Positions 23,170 to 34,098 of a stretch of 64,000 nucleotides of DNA are shown piece by piece. Source of the DNA: Halisarca cf. caerulea. Its lineage: Eukaryota > Porifera > Demospongiae > Chondrillida > Halisarcidae. The notes below the pieces were generated by a model. It did not search any database. It was not told where the DNA came from and saw only the letters and a program-made list of their open reading frames with translations. Within the stretch, counting starts at the first letter, position 1; each line of letters starts with the position of its first letter. The stretch is taken from positions 11,884,301 through 11,948,300 of the forward strand of contig CAUJGJ010000397.1 in assembly GCA_963170055.1 (NCBI GenBank), given 5' to 3'. A program made the position numbers and the translations under genes.

Positions 23170-23738
23170 TATTTAAATTGACAAAATCTTGTACAATATG
23201 ATGTGGTACACGGGCCTAGAGTACACAGTACACAAAAATCAGACAAGCCAACAAGCATACATGGGTTGCATAGAACATGAACCTAGAACTGATACTGAGT
23301 TAAATTGTTGGATACACACACTGATTTGTTGGCACAAATGAAGAAAAGATTGGGGATCTTGGGTCTTGGATCTCATACGATATCCGATGTCCTTGAAAAA
23401 AGCAAGTGCTTCACCTCCAAAAACACCAGAAGTTTCAATAGCAATCGGAAGGAAAATGTGAGTTGCATTCAAGGCCTGATATATTCGCATTTCCCTATCT
23501 TCTATATATATATATATATATATATATGTCAACAACATGGCGGACGCGAAGTCGGTACATAATCTTTCAGCTATATTTCGGTGAAATTCATTTGTTTACT
23601 CCTGATTTTATCAGCGAAGAGTCTTTTAGACCAGAAGAGTTCTAAGTATTATTTTAGTCAATAATGACAATTTCCAAGCAATTCGAGTTTCCAGGGCCGT
23701 AGGCGGCCCACAAGTTTTTTAAATTCAAATCACTTGTT
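23099..23738 (+). repeat. hairpin-ended repeat, short form split by a retrotransposon fragment
   Basis: It begins directly after the previous copy without a head hairpin (ACTTTCACCAGAAGTGTCCC). The ETS-like half and the YY1-like half are separated at the (TA)n tract by about 330 bp of minus-strand non-LTR sequence. The body and tail hairpin (ending CACTTGTT) match the neighbouring copy. Confidence 0.75.
23175..23503 (-). pseudogene. 3' fragment of an RLE non-LTR retrotransposon
   Basis: On the minus strand the coding tail THIFLPIAIETSGVFGGEAL, then FFKDIGYRMRS and CQQISVCIQQFNSVSVLG, matches the C-terminus of the larger RLE element at 38.9-42.1 kb (FVPVAVETGGTFGPQTQ, FREIGARLRS, CQHVSVCIQRGNTEAILG). 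It is a 5'-truncated copy, as is usual for target-primed integration, flanked on both sides by (TA)n. It is a dead fragment. Confidence 0.75.
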
Positions 23739-24222
23739 TGCTGTCGTTAGGCAGTGATTCATTATACACCTGTTAACTAGGAGTCAGCAGTTAGTTAGTT
23801 GTCAAAGGACTATTGCGATAAAATGCGCTTCCATTGAGTACCCTTTTCGTTCCGAATGGCAGCCTCCTCACTTCATCCAGATAACAAAATGGCGTACTTC
23901 CGGGAGGTGAAACAAGAGCCGTAACTCCAGATTGGCACATAGTAGGCAAGTTTCGCTTTCAGAGGATATTCTACTAAAGGTCTAAAGTCAATTTATCCAA
24001 AAAAAAATCAAACTTTGGTCACTTAGAAGGTATTATGTCCATGTAACCGCATTGTATACTTAGCGCGAAGTGACCCCTTTTCTCAGATCCTGTCACATTT
24101 GTCAAGTGTCCTATGTATGTGTTGTACGTTTCCTTTTGGGTAGAGATGTGTCCAAGTCCTGACCAAAAGGTAGCTGTCTCTTAACACCCCCCCCCCCCTT
24201 ACTTGGATCCCTGCTGTCTGTA
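23739..24222. other. noncoding interval
   Basis: No gene recognised. A run of 13 C lies at 24187-24199. Confidence 0.5.
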
Positions 24223-25430
24223 CTATACAGTATGCAGTGTAGCTGAGTTGTCTAAGAACTGCTTTACATTGGGGTTGTCAGATCTGCATCCAATCACCCT
24301 TTGTTTACCGAAATACTCTTCCAGTTGGTCCTGATTTATGCAGCTGCTGAAAATGTATCTGACACCTTCTTGCGTCAGCAGATATCATGTCAGTTCCACA
24401 AATTACTTATCTGCATAAAAGAAAAGTTGTATATTGACCATTTGCTACATAATGCGCCCTTTAATTTAGTACACTTAATAGTCATGCATAACCCCTCTCT
24501 TGTTTGAGCACCCAAGACCATTTTGTTGCGCTGTGAAGGGGTCAAGTCTTCTTGTTTGTCAGCTTGCTCTGACCACAAAGTTAAATACCCGAGAAATTCT
24601 TGTTCTAGCTACTGCAAACATATCAACAAAATGTATATTAAATATCAGCATGAGTAATATAGAAAGGAAAATTGAATAGACAATTGTCTTATATGCACTC
24701 CAAAGCACTCAATATGACAAAGCTATATATGTGACCTAGACTGCTAATGCATGTTTTAGCTAAGTATAACCAGACACAACCAAGGTCATGGTGCATGACC
24801 AGTCACATCAATCCAATGCAGACCCAATGCTTACATCTAGCCTTGTGTTATCAGCAGAGGTATAAGGCTCTAGATTTGGGTTCCTCTTCCGTGTCCCCTT
24901 TGCTACCGAATCTGACAATATCTGAACATGGTCATGAATTAGGATTCATTTCATGTGTGTATACAAGTTCATAGTACATGGTTGCATACCTGAGCAGCTA
25001 TTGAGACCTTCATCTTTGATAACGAAGTTAAATTGACATGTTCGGACTTGAGCTTCTCTCCTATGTACAATCCTGATTCTGCTCTTGTGTTTTCATAAAG
25101 TCTCTTTATGTGGGACCACAATATCTCTTTACCATTCACCTGCATAGAACAGGGTTATACAACTATATATACATGCAATAGATTAATGTCAGCAAGGATT
25201 GCAATATAATTGACTGTAAGCAGTCTGGTGTGACCTTTTACATGTCCAGATGCAAGCCAGCAGTTCCGTGTTGTTTTTATTAAGTGAGGCACGTCAGAGA
25301 TAAAATACAACCATCTGCTGTCATTTGAATAGATGTTTGCAGTTTTGTGCTTGCAGTCATCGTTGCCATGTAATGTAAAAAATTGTCTGTTTGGAGTAGC
25401 TCCATCACATACGACCACACAGAAAATGCG
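24223..25430 (-). pseudogene. P-element/THAP9-like transposase, five decayed exons
   Basis: Blocks read on the minus strand follow the order of a P-element-type transposase. 25205-25430 holds VVVCDGATPNRQFFTLHG and YFISDVPHLIKTTRNCW (RNase H-like core). 24990-25139 holds NGKEILWSHIKRLYENTR, ending SKMKVSIAAQ, with CAG acceptor and GTATGC donor. 24835-24921 begins ILSDSVAKGT, with CAG acceptor and GTAAGC donor. 24475-24608 holds EFLGYLTLWSEQADKQ and RNKMVLGAQTREGL. 24223-24410 holds YLLTQEGVRY and QDQLEEYFGKQRVIG, then DNPNVKQF. An in-frame TGA just before the YLLTQ block (CGA would give Arg) and the lack of a THAP domain show it is broken and 5'-truncated. Intact relatives catalyse P-type transposition; THAP9 is the vertebrate relative. 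Confidence 0.8.
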
Positions 25431-25654
25431 TATTGGATACAGGTACCGTATTGCTGTTATACGGCCCCCGTATATATGCAGTGTACATTAATGACACGGA
25501 TTGCCGTCAGTAGGAATACGGACTCCATGAGTTACCATATTAGCACTACTGAGACGGGTTGCCATATTACCTCCAGTGTGAAACATCCGTGTGTAACCGT
25601 CCAAGATATCGTTTCGCTGAGGTAGATGGGTGACGCACAGGTCACGGAGAGCAC
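25431..25654. other. noncoding junction at the 5' break of the P-like remnant
   Basis: The homology to P-type transposase stops at about 25430. Sequence such as GGTACCGTATTGCTGTTATA with a partly inverted ATACGG/CCGTAT follows, which may mark the end of another insertion. No gene seen. Confidence 0.4.
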
Positions 25655-26230
25655 GCATGTGGAACATGTCCATTTGCACTTGTAAGTCTTCGGGTTGCGA
25701 AAAAATTTAGGTTCGCTTTTGGTCCCATTTCTTTTTGTAGGTCTATTGTATCTCTTCGAAAGAAATATCATCGTGTAGTGTGTTGTATTGTCTCCATTTT
25801 GAGCCCAAAATCGAAGTAATAGCATATGTGAAGACGAAGTTAGAAGTAGTTTTTTTAGCCATATCTAAAGGCACAAAAACGCCGGGAGCCACTGGAGATT
25901 GAAAGCTATGGAGACCAAAAAGGGTAAAGAGGTTCCTTATAGCAATATCTAAATCTTCCATGTGGGGGATTTTTGTACTTGGAACAGTTACTGAGAAAAT
26001 AACTGAAAACCATAAATTGACACAACAGACACTCACATTTTGGCTTGTAACTTTTGTAGGAAGACAACAATCAAAATCCCTCACATGGAAAGTCTAAAGT
26101 TGCCTATGATTATTTGAAAAATCTAAAAAGACTAGGCTAATCGGCCTTAACTTTTTGGCTCCCGGCCATTAAAGATACACCTTAACGAATGACTCGTTGA
26201 GGCCATTTTGTCACATGACATGCGCGTGAT
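25655..26230 (+). repeat. GTGGGACATGTCC-family element, second copy
   Basis: It starts GCATGTGGAACATGTCCATT and then TGCACTTG, like the copy at 20292, and ends near TCACATGACATGCGCGTGAT. An inverted partial copy (GGACATGTTCCACATGC at 26810-26826, with CACATGTCACATGA at about 26730) lies 580 bp to the right. No coding sequence is seen in the 26.23-26.98 kb gap otherwise. Confidence 0.5.
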
Positions 26231-26979
26231 GTACTACAGTGGATGTGAGGACTAAATTCGGTCTGAAGACATGACGAGCATGGCAGTGAATGATACGCCG
26301 AACGAAATACATTTTAAAGGAGTCAGAACATTTGTAACAGGAGGAGGATACTTTTGACGACGATTCAAAGAACTTTAACGTTGGATATCAGAGTCGAAGT
26401 AAGGTGCGTAATATCCGGCGGTAGCCGTTGCTTTTGAATCTAAATAACGAATGTTTTACTTTAGAATAGAATGGCCTATATTCATTTTTCTCCTCAATGG
26501 GTTCGAATTGAACCCGTTGAGAGAAAATAGCATGCCATCTCGTAACGTCTTGCTGTTTCCGGGATATTAAAATACTGATTATCAACGCATTTTAGCCAAC
26601 CTTCTTCCCAGAACAAATACGATTGAACGAATTTTATCGGGATGAACGTTCGCAAGTGTACAGAAAATGCAAAATGATTGCTGCAGAGAAACAAACTTAA
26701 TGCGTACACATATTATCCTCACGATTTATCATGCACATGTCACATGACTTGAAGCCATCGAATAACATTTTCACTCGGATTCCAACTAATTAGCACGCAG
26801 GGCAGATTCGGACATGTTCCACATGCACAGGCCATTTGCTCTACAGCCTTCATGGACCCCAACTTGCGTTTAGATTCATTTCACCGTCATTTGATCAGAG
26901 GTAAAAGACAATTATTACAAATTTAAAGATATATGCGCAAGTATAATACATATACAAGCATCAAAGTGTTCACTAAAAG

Positions 26980-27251
26980 TTAGTCTTCCGTGAATGATGC
27001 GTCAGAGGACTCATGCAATTCTGCGGGCAGTGAATTCGAAGTTTCCTGATTCAGATCTTGCATATGGTCAGCTTCTTCATCACCACAATCATGCACAGCC
27101 TCATTGGGCACCTCTTTAACTGTCCAAGCAGGTCCATGCATGGCTGGTAGTTGGGATGCTTCTCCCTGGACTATTTACTTCCTCTGAAACTGGTTGTCCT
27201 TTAGTTGCCTTTCATAGCGTCTGTCCAGTTTCTTCATGAAGTTTGTTGCCC
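26980..27251 (-). CDS. last exon of an uncharacterised gene (LPWRSE family)
   Basis: The minus-strand exon begins after TTGTACAG (27252-27254) and reads ATNFMKKLDRRYERQLKDNQ. A TAA follows (QRK*IVQGE; CAA would restore Gln), then an acidic tail ending SSDASFTED and the terminal TAA at 26980. With the exon at 30758-30899 it forms the segment HELPWRSE...ATNFMKKLDRRYE, a pattern I recognise from uncharacterised proteins that are multicopy in cnidarians and sponges. Function is unknown. The stop suggests a pseudogene, unless the exon boundary differs. Confidence 0.5.
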
Positions 27252-27422
27252 CTGTACAAGATATATAATTACATGTAAGGAGCATGAACTAAATTTAATT
27301 TAATAAGCATGATTGTGCAGTATGTTATTTTTTTACAAAAGAACTTCTGAATACTTACATTTTACAGTCTAACTACACGTCAAATAACTCATATACCTCT
27401 GTACTACATACGTATAGCAATA

Positions 27423-27598
27423 CAGTGGAACCTGTCTACTGCGGTACCCATTGGAGTGAAATTTTCTGGCTGTTTTAGACAGGTGGCTGCATTAATGAGG
27501 TAGAATACTATAAGTTATAACTGATTCAGACAACAATTTGTGGCTGGTATAGACAGGTGGCTGCATTACACAGTGACCACCATAGACAGGTTCCACTG
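27423..27598. mobile_element. 176-bp MITE with TA duplication
   Basis: The perfect 16-bp terminal inverted repeat CAGTGGAACCTGTCTA is flanked by TA at 27421-27422 and 27599-27600. The interior has two direct copies of AGACAGGTGGCTGCATTA. The termini are of the pogo/Tigger type. Non-coding. Confidence 0.88.
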
Positions 27599-27984
27599 TA
27601 CTGTATATACCAATTAACATTAATTTCCACTGTGTATGTTTGGCACATGGGAAGGACAAGGCTCGGTTCTTCTTGAATTTAGAATGCACATAATTTGATG
27701 GTCATTTTTAGGCATGACGCAGTGAAGAGAAATCAAAGTACAGTGGAACCTTAAGCTTATTTATTTGACTATTCTAAAACCAGCCTATGCTCAGATAAGT
27801 GATAAGGTCATATATACGTGAAGCACCATCATCATAGTACATATACATAGTATGTACGTAGTCTAATCAAACACAGTAGACACAGTGTAAAAAATATTAT
27901 AATATGAGGGTACAGCTATACTAAAATAATATTGCTTTCCCAGTCAGTGTCAAAAGCAGCTATAAAGTATTTGCTTTTGTTTAA

Positions 27985-30494
27985 CCTTTTATCGCCTGCG
28001 TTTCGATTTTTCGCGTGTGCGTTATTGCCGGAAGCACAATTTATTGCGCGTCTATAAAATTGTAAGATTGAGCCGATTTGGAAGCAAGAAACTGTTCGAA
28101 TTTTGGATTGGAGAGCTAAATCTTCCCGAACGTCAACTTGAAAGCAAAGGTGAGTGACATGCAGCTTGATATCTGCTGATTTTTCCTCTGCCGTACGTGT
28201 AGCATCACGATTGTTTTCCATATACGTTGACTCCTACAGCACCGTTTTATGTTATGTTCCCTTCTGTCACAGATTCCTGACCCTGCGAAGTGGAGATACA
28301 TTATTACAAACACATTCCATAGACAAAATTATTACTTTACTGTCATTTCATTTGAAAGAATTCTACAGTTGTTGCAATAAAAATAAAAAGAGTAATGGAT
28401 GCTAGAATGAATCTGTCGAGTGTGGTCCATAGTGTAGAAGCTGACAGTGATGTGAGTGACTGGGATCTGTCTGAGGATGAGCTGGTGGGTGCTGATGATG
28501 ATGGAGCTGTAGACGATCCTCTGCGTGGTTCCGTCTTAAGTCCACTCGACAAGCTAGATGCATCTGTTGATGACACCACACCTGACATGCTTGAATTGGA
28601 CAGCATAATTAGTCAGGGCCCTGTAGTAAACACAGACAGAGAGGACAGGTTGCAATTGGAAGATAGCTCTGAAGATTTGCAGCCTGTACTCACATCCGGT
28701 CCACATCCATCACAGCAGTCTCAAACACCTGATCCATTCAGCCACCCTCCTTTCTCCATCCGCACTGGTAGCCAACTGCCTCTTACAGAGGTTGATGAAC
28801 CACACGAGTTCTTTGAGGCAATCTTTGGATCAGATACATTTGATCACGTTGCCCAACAGACAAATCTCTATGCAGCACAGGCAGGAGCAAGCTGGAACCC
28901 TACATGTGGTTCAGAGATGAAGCTGTTCATAAGTATTATACTAGCTATGGGTGTACACAGGTTACCCCACTTGCATGATTACTGGAGCAAACACCCTTTA
29001 TTGGGTGTGCCTGGGATCACCCACAGCATGCCATGTGACAGGTTCAAGGAGCTACTTCACTACCTTCACATCAATGACAACACACAGTCCAAACCTCGTG
29101 ACCACCCTGAGTATGACAAGCTACACAAGATCCGACCTCTCCTAAACAAAATCCGCAACAACACTCAGCGAGCCTACATCCCACACAAACAACTGTCAAT
29201 TGACGAGGCTATGGTTTTGTTCAAGGGGAGGTCAAGCATAAAGCAGTTCATGCCTCTTAAACCTATCAAACGAGGCTACAAGATTTGGTGCCTGTGTGTG
29301 TCAATCAATGGGTTGGCATACGATGTCGAAGTGTACCTAGGCGCAACTGGGAGTGGGACAGAGGGGAGCCTTGGAGAAAAGGTGGTGATGTGCCTAATTG
29401 AGAAGGTGACAGGACAAGGGTATGAGGTGTATATGGACAACTTTTTTACGAGCCCAGCCCTCAGCCTCGCTCTGCGTGAACACCAAATTTTTGTCATCGA
29501 TACAGCCAGGGTCAATCGCAAAGGCTTTCCCCAGTCACTTTGTGACACAAAAGCCTTTGCAAAGACTGCCACCAGGGGAGAGCACAGGTCTGTCCTGATA
29601 CACGAAGGCAAAACAAAATGCCTTGTGTGGAAGGACAACAAACCTGTGCCTCTCATCAACTCTATCAGCCCTCCAGCCAACACAGCCACTGTGAAGCGGA
29701 CAGCAAAGGATGGCTCTAGGAATGCTGTACCATGCCCGGAGAGTATCAAATTGTACAACATGTACATGGGTGGGGTGGACCTGTTCGACTTCAAAAGAAA
29801 AACTTATTCCTGTAGCAGGAAGTCAAGGAAATGGTGGTTTCGTTTATTTCATTTTTTGGTTGACGTGGCCACAACAAACAGCTACATCATATACAAAGAA
29901 TGCCCTGGAACTAAACTCACCCAGAAAGAATACATCATATCCGTCGCTGAGCATCTGATGTCATGTCACAGCTCCAGAAAACGTCACTCCATCCAAAACG
30001 CTTCCTCTGGGGTTCGGATGCAAGGCAGGCACTTCCCCGACAAGCAGGACAAGTCTCAAACCTGCAGAGTTTGTCCCGAACACAGGCGAACAATGTACTA
30101 TTGTCGCGACTGCTCCACTGACCATCCAGTGCCTCTTTGTTCGGTTCCTTGCTTCAGGGTCTACCATACCGTGCCAAATCTGGGCAGCAAGCGCTCGAAG
30201 AGTGACAGCTAAGGGGTATTTCTACATTGACTAAAATCAGCCATTTTATTTTTATGTAAACTATCGTATAACTTGCTGTAAACTTGTGTTTTAGCGTGTA
30301 CAATTACGTTTTCCTGTACTTTTTCTTTACTATTTATATACATACTCCTACGTTGCATGGCATTGAAATTGTTCGTGTAGAGTACACTCACTATGAGCTA
30401 CATTGTGATATAAATTTTGAGTGTATACGACAAACTTTGATGGTCGCCGACAACTACGTGGATTGCAATATATTGCGCTTCAGGCTATAAAGGG
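27985..30494 (+). mobile_element. piggyBac transposon, apparently complete
   Basis: TTAA at 27981-27984 and 30495-30498 is the piggyBac target duplication. The ends are CCTTTTATCGCCTG and, inverted, CCCTTTATAGCCTG. The 2,510-bp element holds one long open transposase gene. Ends, duplication and gene all look intact, so this is the best candidate for a recently active element in the window. Confidence 0.93.
28395..30212 (+). CDS. piggyBac transposase
   Basis: An open frame of 605 residues, the usual length for the family. The N-terminus is acidic (about residues 15-110). The DDE_Tnp_1_7 core begins near residue 140 (HEFFEAIFGSDTFDHVA). The three catalytic Asp residues are at 270 (LSIDEAMVLFKGR), 348 (YMDNFFTSPAL) and 462 (MGGVDLFD), with spacing close to that of the founding piggyBac protein (268/346/447). 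A Cys-rich C-terminal finger follows (CRVC...YYCRDC...PLCSVPCF), which binds the element's ends in relatives. The protein excises and inserts the element precisely at TTAA. It may be expressed from the element's own 5' region; a spliced 5' leader cannot be excluded. No lesion is visible. Confidence 0.95.
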   Translation: MDARMNLSSVVHSVEADSDVSDWDLSEDELVGADDDGAVDDPLRGSVLSPLDKLDASVDDTTPDMLELDSIISQGPVVNTDREDRLQLEDSSEDLQPVLTSGPHPSQQSQTPDPFSHPPFSIRTGSQLPLTEVDEPHEFFEAIFGSDTFDHVAQQTNLYAAQAGASWNPTCGSEMKLFISIILAMGVHRLPHLHDYWSKHPLLGVPGITHSMPCDRFKELLHYLHINDNTQSKPRDHPEYDKLHKIRPLLNKIRNNTQRAYIPHKQLSIDEAMVLFKGRSSIKQFMPLKPIKRGYKIWCLCVSINGLAYDVEVYLGATGSGTEGSLGEKVVMCLIEKVTGQGYEVYMDNFFTSPALSLALREHQIFVIDTARVNRKGFPQSLCDTKAFAKTATRGEHRSVLIHEGKTKCLVWKDNKPVPLINSISPPANTATVKRTAKDGSRNAVPCPESIKLYNMYMGGVDLFDFKRKTYSCSRKSRKWWFRLFHFLVDVATTNSYIIYKECPGTKLTQKEYIISVAEHLMSCHSSRKRHSIQNASSGVRMQGRHFPDKQDKSQTCRVCPEHRRTMYYCRDCSTDHPVPLCSVPCFRVYHTVPNLGSKRSKSDS

Positions 30495-30757
30495 TTAACT
30501 GCACTATACCCATAGCTATATAGAAGCTTATTGGACGATCACAAATGGTGGGCATTCATTAGAATAAAATGGCCGTGCCTGCCTCTGAATATTTGAAGCA
30601 CTGGATAACCAAGGTTTCACTGTACTTCTTGGGCATATATTTCTGCGTACATTTCAATCATATCAGGGTCATAGGAAGTATCTGAAGAGCAGTTTGGTCA
30701 TAAGTACATACTAGCTCTCTCTATAAAAGGGGTACTAAGCTGTACATGGAAACTAAC

Positions 30758-30899
30758 TTTCTGATCTCCAAGGCAGTTCATGTCTGACAATCTGTTCGCC
30801 GTCTCCTCCACTTTCTTCTGTCATGAAATGGAAGGAAATTTCCTTCCACTTGTCTGCCTCAGGACCTGCTCGCACAAATTTTGATCTTCTTTGATAGAG
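30758..30899 (-). CDS. internal exon of the uncharacterised LPWRSE-family gene
   Basis: The minus-strand exon lies between an acceptor (TACACAG, 30900-30902) and a donor (GTTAGT, 30752-30757). It encodes YQRRSKFVRAGPEADKWKEI and FHFMTEESGGDGEQIVRHEL, ending PWRSE. The phase matches the exon at 26980-27251 across a 3.5-kb intron that now contains two MITEs and the piggyBac. A further upstream exon may end at the GTGAGT donor at 31359-31364, but I cannot confirm it. Function unknown; the gene may be host-derived or a mobile-element gene. Confidence 0.5.
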
Positions 30900-30990
30900 C
30901 TGTGTATATTGGGGGAAAATGCAAAACTATGGATATGCTGCATATTAAGCCATATACAGATTCTGAAATAAAGTTACCTGTTTTTTTTTT

Positions 30991-31045
30991 CCGGCGGCCC
31001 TATATTATTTTTACTTTGACCAGAAGTGTCCGTAACATCCGTAGC

Positions 31046-31107
<62 letters not shown>

Positions 31108-31317
31108 AACAACATGGCGGACGCTTAGGCGGCACCCAATTCTCGCCTATAATTCGACGAAATTGGAACGTTTACTCCTCATTTCATCAGCAAAGGGTCT
31201 TTTGGAGTAGAAGAGATCTTCGAAATGTTAGTTTCGTGAATAACGACAACTTCCAAACGATTTGAGTTTCCAGGGCAGTGGGCGGCCCATGAGTTTTTTA
31301 AACTCGCATCGCTTGTT
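30991..31317 (+). repeat. hairpin-ended repeat, short form
   Basis: It starts at the second half of the head hairpin (GGCGGCCCTATATTATTTTT), with a degraded ETS-like site (GACCAGAAGTGTCC), about 56 bp of (TA)n, CAACATGGCGGAC, a body and a tail hairpin ending GCTTGTT. The frame after the ATG is cut at once by TAG. Confidence 0.75.
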
Positions 31318-31888
31318 GTGCTTGGTTTGCCCTCCTCTCCTTATTGTTTTTCCACAGTACTCACTCTTCCTGGTTTGCTGTCATTGAACACACATCTCCT
31401 GCTCTCATAGTACCAATACATGGCTCCTATTAGCAGTGCCAAAGGAGAAATATTGATATTAAATAGATTTCAGTTCTATGCATGCAACAATCATTATGGT
31501 ATGAGAAATACAAGGATTGACATACATTACTGTACTTTGTCGGTATCCCAAAATCAAGACAAAGCCTTAAAGTGAAAGGAGAACAAAGTGCATGTATGTA
31601 CTGTATGAGCTTGCTAAAGTGCCATTGGAGTCCAGAGGAGTGCTCGAAGTATGGACTCAATGACACGACACTACTTAGAATTTTTTAAAAAGTTCCCTGT
31701 TCAGCAATAGGAGCAAAAGAAGAAACTTCTTCTTTGTGACCATTTTGTTTGCTAACTATGTACTACTGAAATTTTGATGGGGGACACAATTGATTTGTAA
31801 ATTAGTTGGCCTACAACACCTTGTGTGGCTCCTTGAGCGAATTAACAAATAATTAGTTTATTCCTTTATAGGAATTTGGACAATCATT
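31318..31888. other. noncoding interval
   Basis: Possibly contains an upstream exon of the minus-strand LPWRSE-family gene at about 31365-31420; otherwise nothing recognised. Confidence 0.35.
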
Positions 31889-32035
31889 AAACAAGTGATT
31901 CAAGTTTAAAAAACTCGTGGGCCGCCTACAACCCTGGAAACTCGAATCACTTGGAAATCATCCTCACGGAATTGAGAGTTCCCGGGCCTGAGATATAATG
32001 CATGATTTTGTGTAGACTGAATGTTGTATGATAAA

Positions 32036-32063
32036 ATGTGTGTGTGTGTGTGTGTGTGTGTTT

Positions 32064-32157
<94 letters not shown>

Positions 32158-32278
32158 CAGTTTCTGGATTTATCGTGTTCTATTGTGCTTCTTGTCCACA
32201 TGAAGACTAAATGAAATCCCAAATGGAAAGAATGTGAGTTTGGTAGCATTATTGTGCTTGTGAATTAATGTATTCATG

Positions 32279-32344
<66 letters not shown>

Positions 32345-32345
32345 C
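32036..32345 (+). repeat. (TG)n microsatellites
   Basis: Two arrays (about 32036-32155 and 32279-32345), in the same order as the arrays in long copy 1. Confidence 0.9.
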
Positions 32346-33488
32346 GTGCATGCGTGTGTGTGTAAGGGCATTTCTTATGTTACACTCTTTTTCTCCCTCT
32401 ATAATACAAAATAAGCCTTAGGAAGACATTCAACTGACTTGTGGTAGGTACAATTGCTATTGATTGTTTTTTTATGACAGATTCATTTATTATAAAGCAA
32501 TGTCAGCTCCAAAAGGAATGATGATGAAGAAAGCAAGAGAGGAGGATCCTGTCTCTAATGAGACCTCCTTGTCCTCCACCTCATGCTTGTGTATTCCCTT
32601 GTATTTCCCAAGTTAGTTAGTACATACACCACACATACTGGTGAAATGTCCTTATTATTATGTTTCTTCTTTTCCCCATGTAGGAAACAGTAAGCAAAGC
32701 AGCAGCTGCACTATAGGCCTACTATAAACTGTATTCACTAACAGTTCATTATTTACTGTTTTAATAATTATAATATATTCATTGTATAGTTATGTGCATA
32801 TAATTATATGCATCAAATATTTATCACTTTAATTTTCAATAATTATAATGAAATATGTCACATTACTGCTTACAATATGAATTAAACATAATACAATAAT
32901 TAAAATGTAATTCAATAGTCAACGTACTACAAATGCACACAAACACAAACATTCAACATTTAAGTTGAAATCTTCATTTCAATGCACATTTACTTCCTGT
33001 GTTACTAATTCCTGCAAAGGAAAACAAAATTTGGTGAAAGTAGGTACATATACCCTAAACACCATGCATATGCACACATATTGTCACATCATGTACACAC
33101 ATATACACACATCACATATTCAGTACAATAAACCAACGGACACATGCTAAAATTGCATAGACAAACACACACAATGAAAAACATAGATTTACAGAGGTAT
33201 ATCTACACACAATATTATACACACAACTAACACTAACCATGTGCACAAACATAAATTTACAAGGGATACATATACCACACACATAGGTATACACACACCA
33301 TACACATCCATACACCCACACCCACAAATACACACACACATACACACACGTGCGTGCGCGTGCACACACACAAGCACTCAACTATACATCACACACATCA
33401 AATCATACAAAACACACAATCTCACCAATTGCCTTCATGATTTAGTCTATATTCTGAACATGAAAAGAAAAAATAATAAACAATGAGA

Positions 33489-33489
<1 letters not shown>

Positions 33490-33550
<61 letters not shown>

Positions 33551-33782
33551 ACACAGGAACATGCTCAAATAAACACACAGACACAAGCAAACATAAAAAC
33601 AAGTGAAGATATCCAAGAAAATACATACAGAAATTCTTACATATACGTTCAAAAACAGTTGGCTAAAGAAATAGAGCTTTCAACAGTCATCTTATCTATC
33701 ACAAATACACACACACACACACACATTAACACAACCGCACCAATGCACACAAACACACAACACACACAATACACACACACAA

Positions 33783-33819
<37 letters not shown>

Positions 33820-33928
33820 CGCACACAAACGCGTATACAAACGCGCACACACATACACACATTAACACAAACGCACAAATGCACACAAACACACAACACA
33901 CACACACAACACACACACACAAATACAT

Positions 33929-33961
<33 letters not shown>

Positions 33962-33970
33962 ACCAAACAA
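33490..33970 (+). repeat. (CA)n microsatellites and ACACAAACGC-type derivatives
   Basis: CA arrays (33490-33560, 33708-33730, 33770-33815, 33890-33970) with diverged CA/CG interruptions. The module 33540-33680 (GCTCAAATAAACACACAGAC) is repeated at 37945-38090, on the other side of the R2-like insertion. Confidence 0.85.
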
Positions 33971-34098
33971 ACAAAAGTACTCAACTATACATCACACACA
34001 TCTAATCATATAAAACATACAATCTCACCAATCTATCCAAGTCTATATTCTGAACATAAAAAGAAAGGACAATAAACACTAAGATCACAAACACACAC

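Larger units (their letters stand above)
27741..30622. mobile_element. TA-flanked MITE split by a piggyBac insertion
   Basis: Terminal repeats CAGTGGAACCTT (27741) and AAGGTTTCACTG (30611-30622), each bounded by TA. Removing the piggyBac and one TTAA leaves about 370 bp of non-coding sequence. The termini resemble the MITE at 27423 in the first 10 bases. Confidence 0.75.

Noticed and set aside
33484..34020. CRISPR-like array of spaced CA repeats
   Set aside because: The units are irregular microsatellite derivatives without constant spacers, in a eukaryotic setting.
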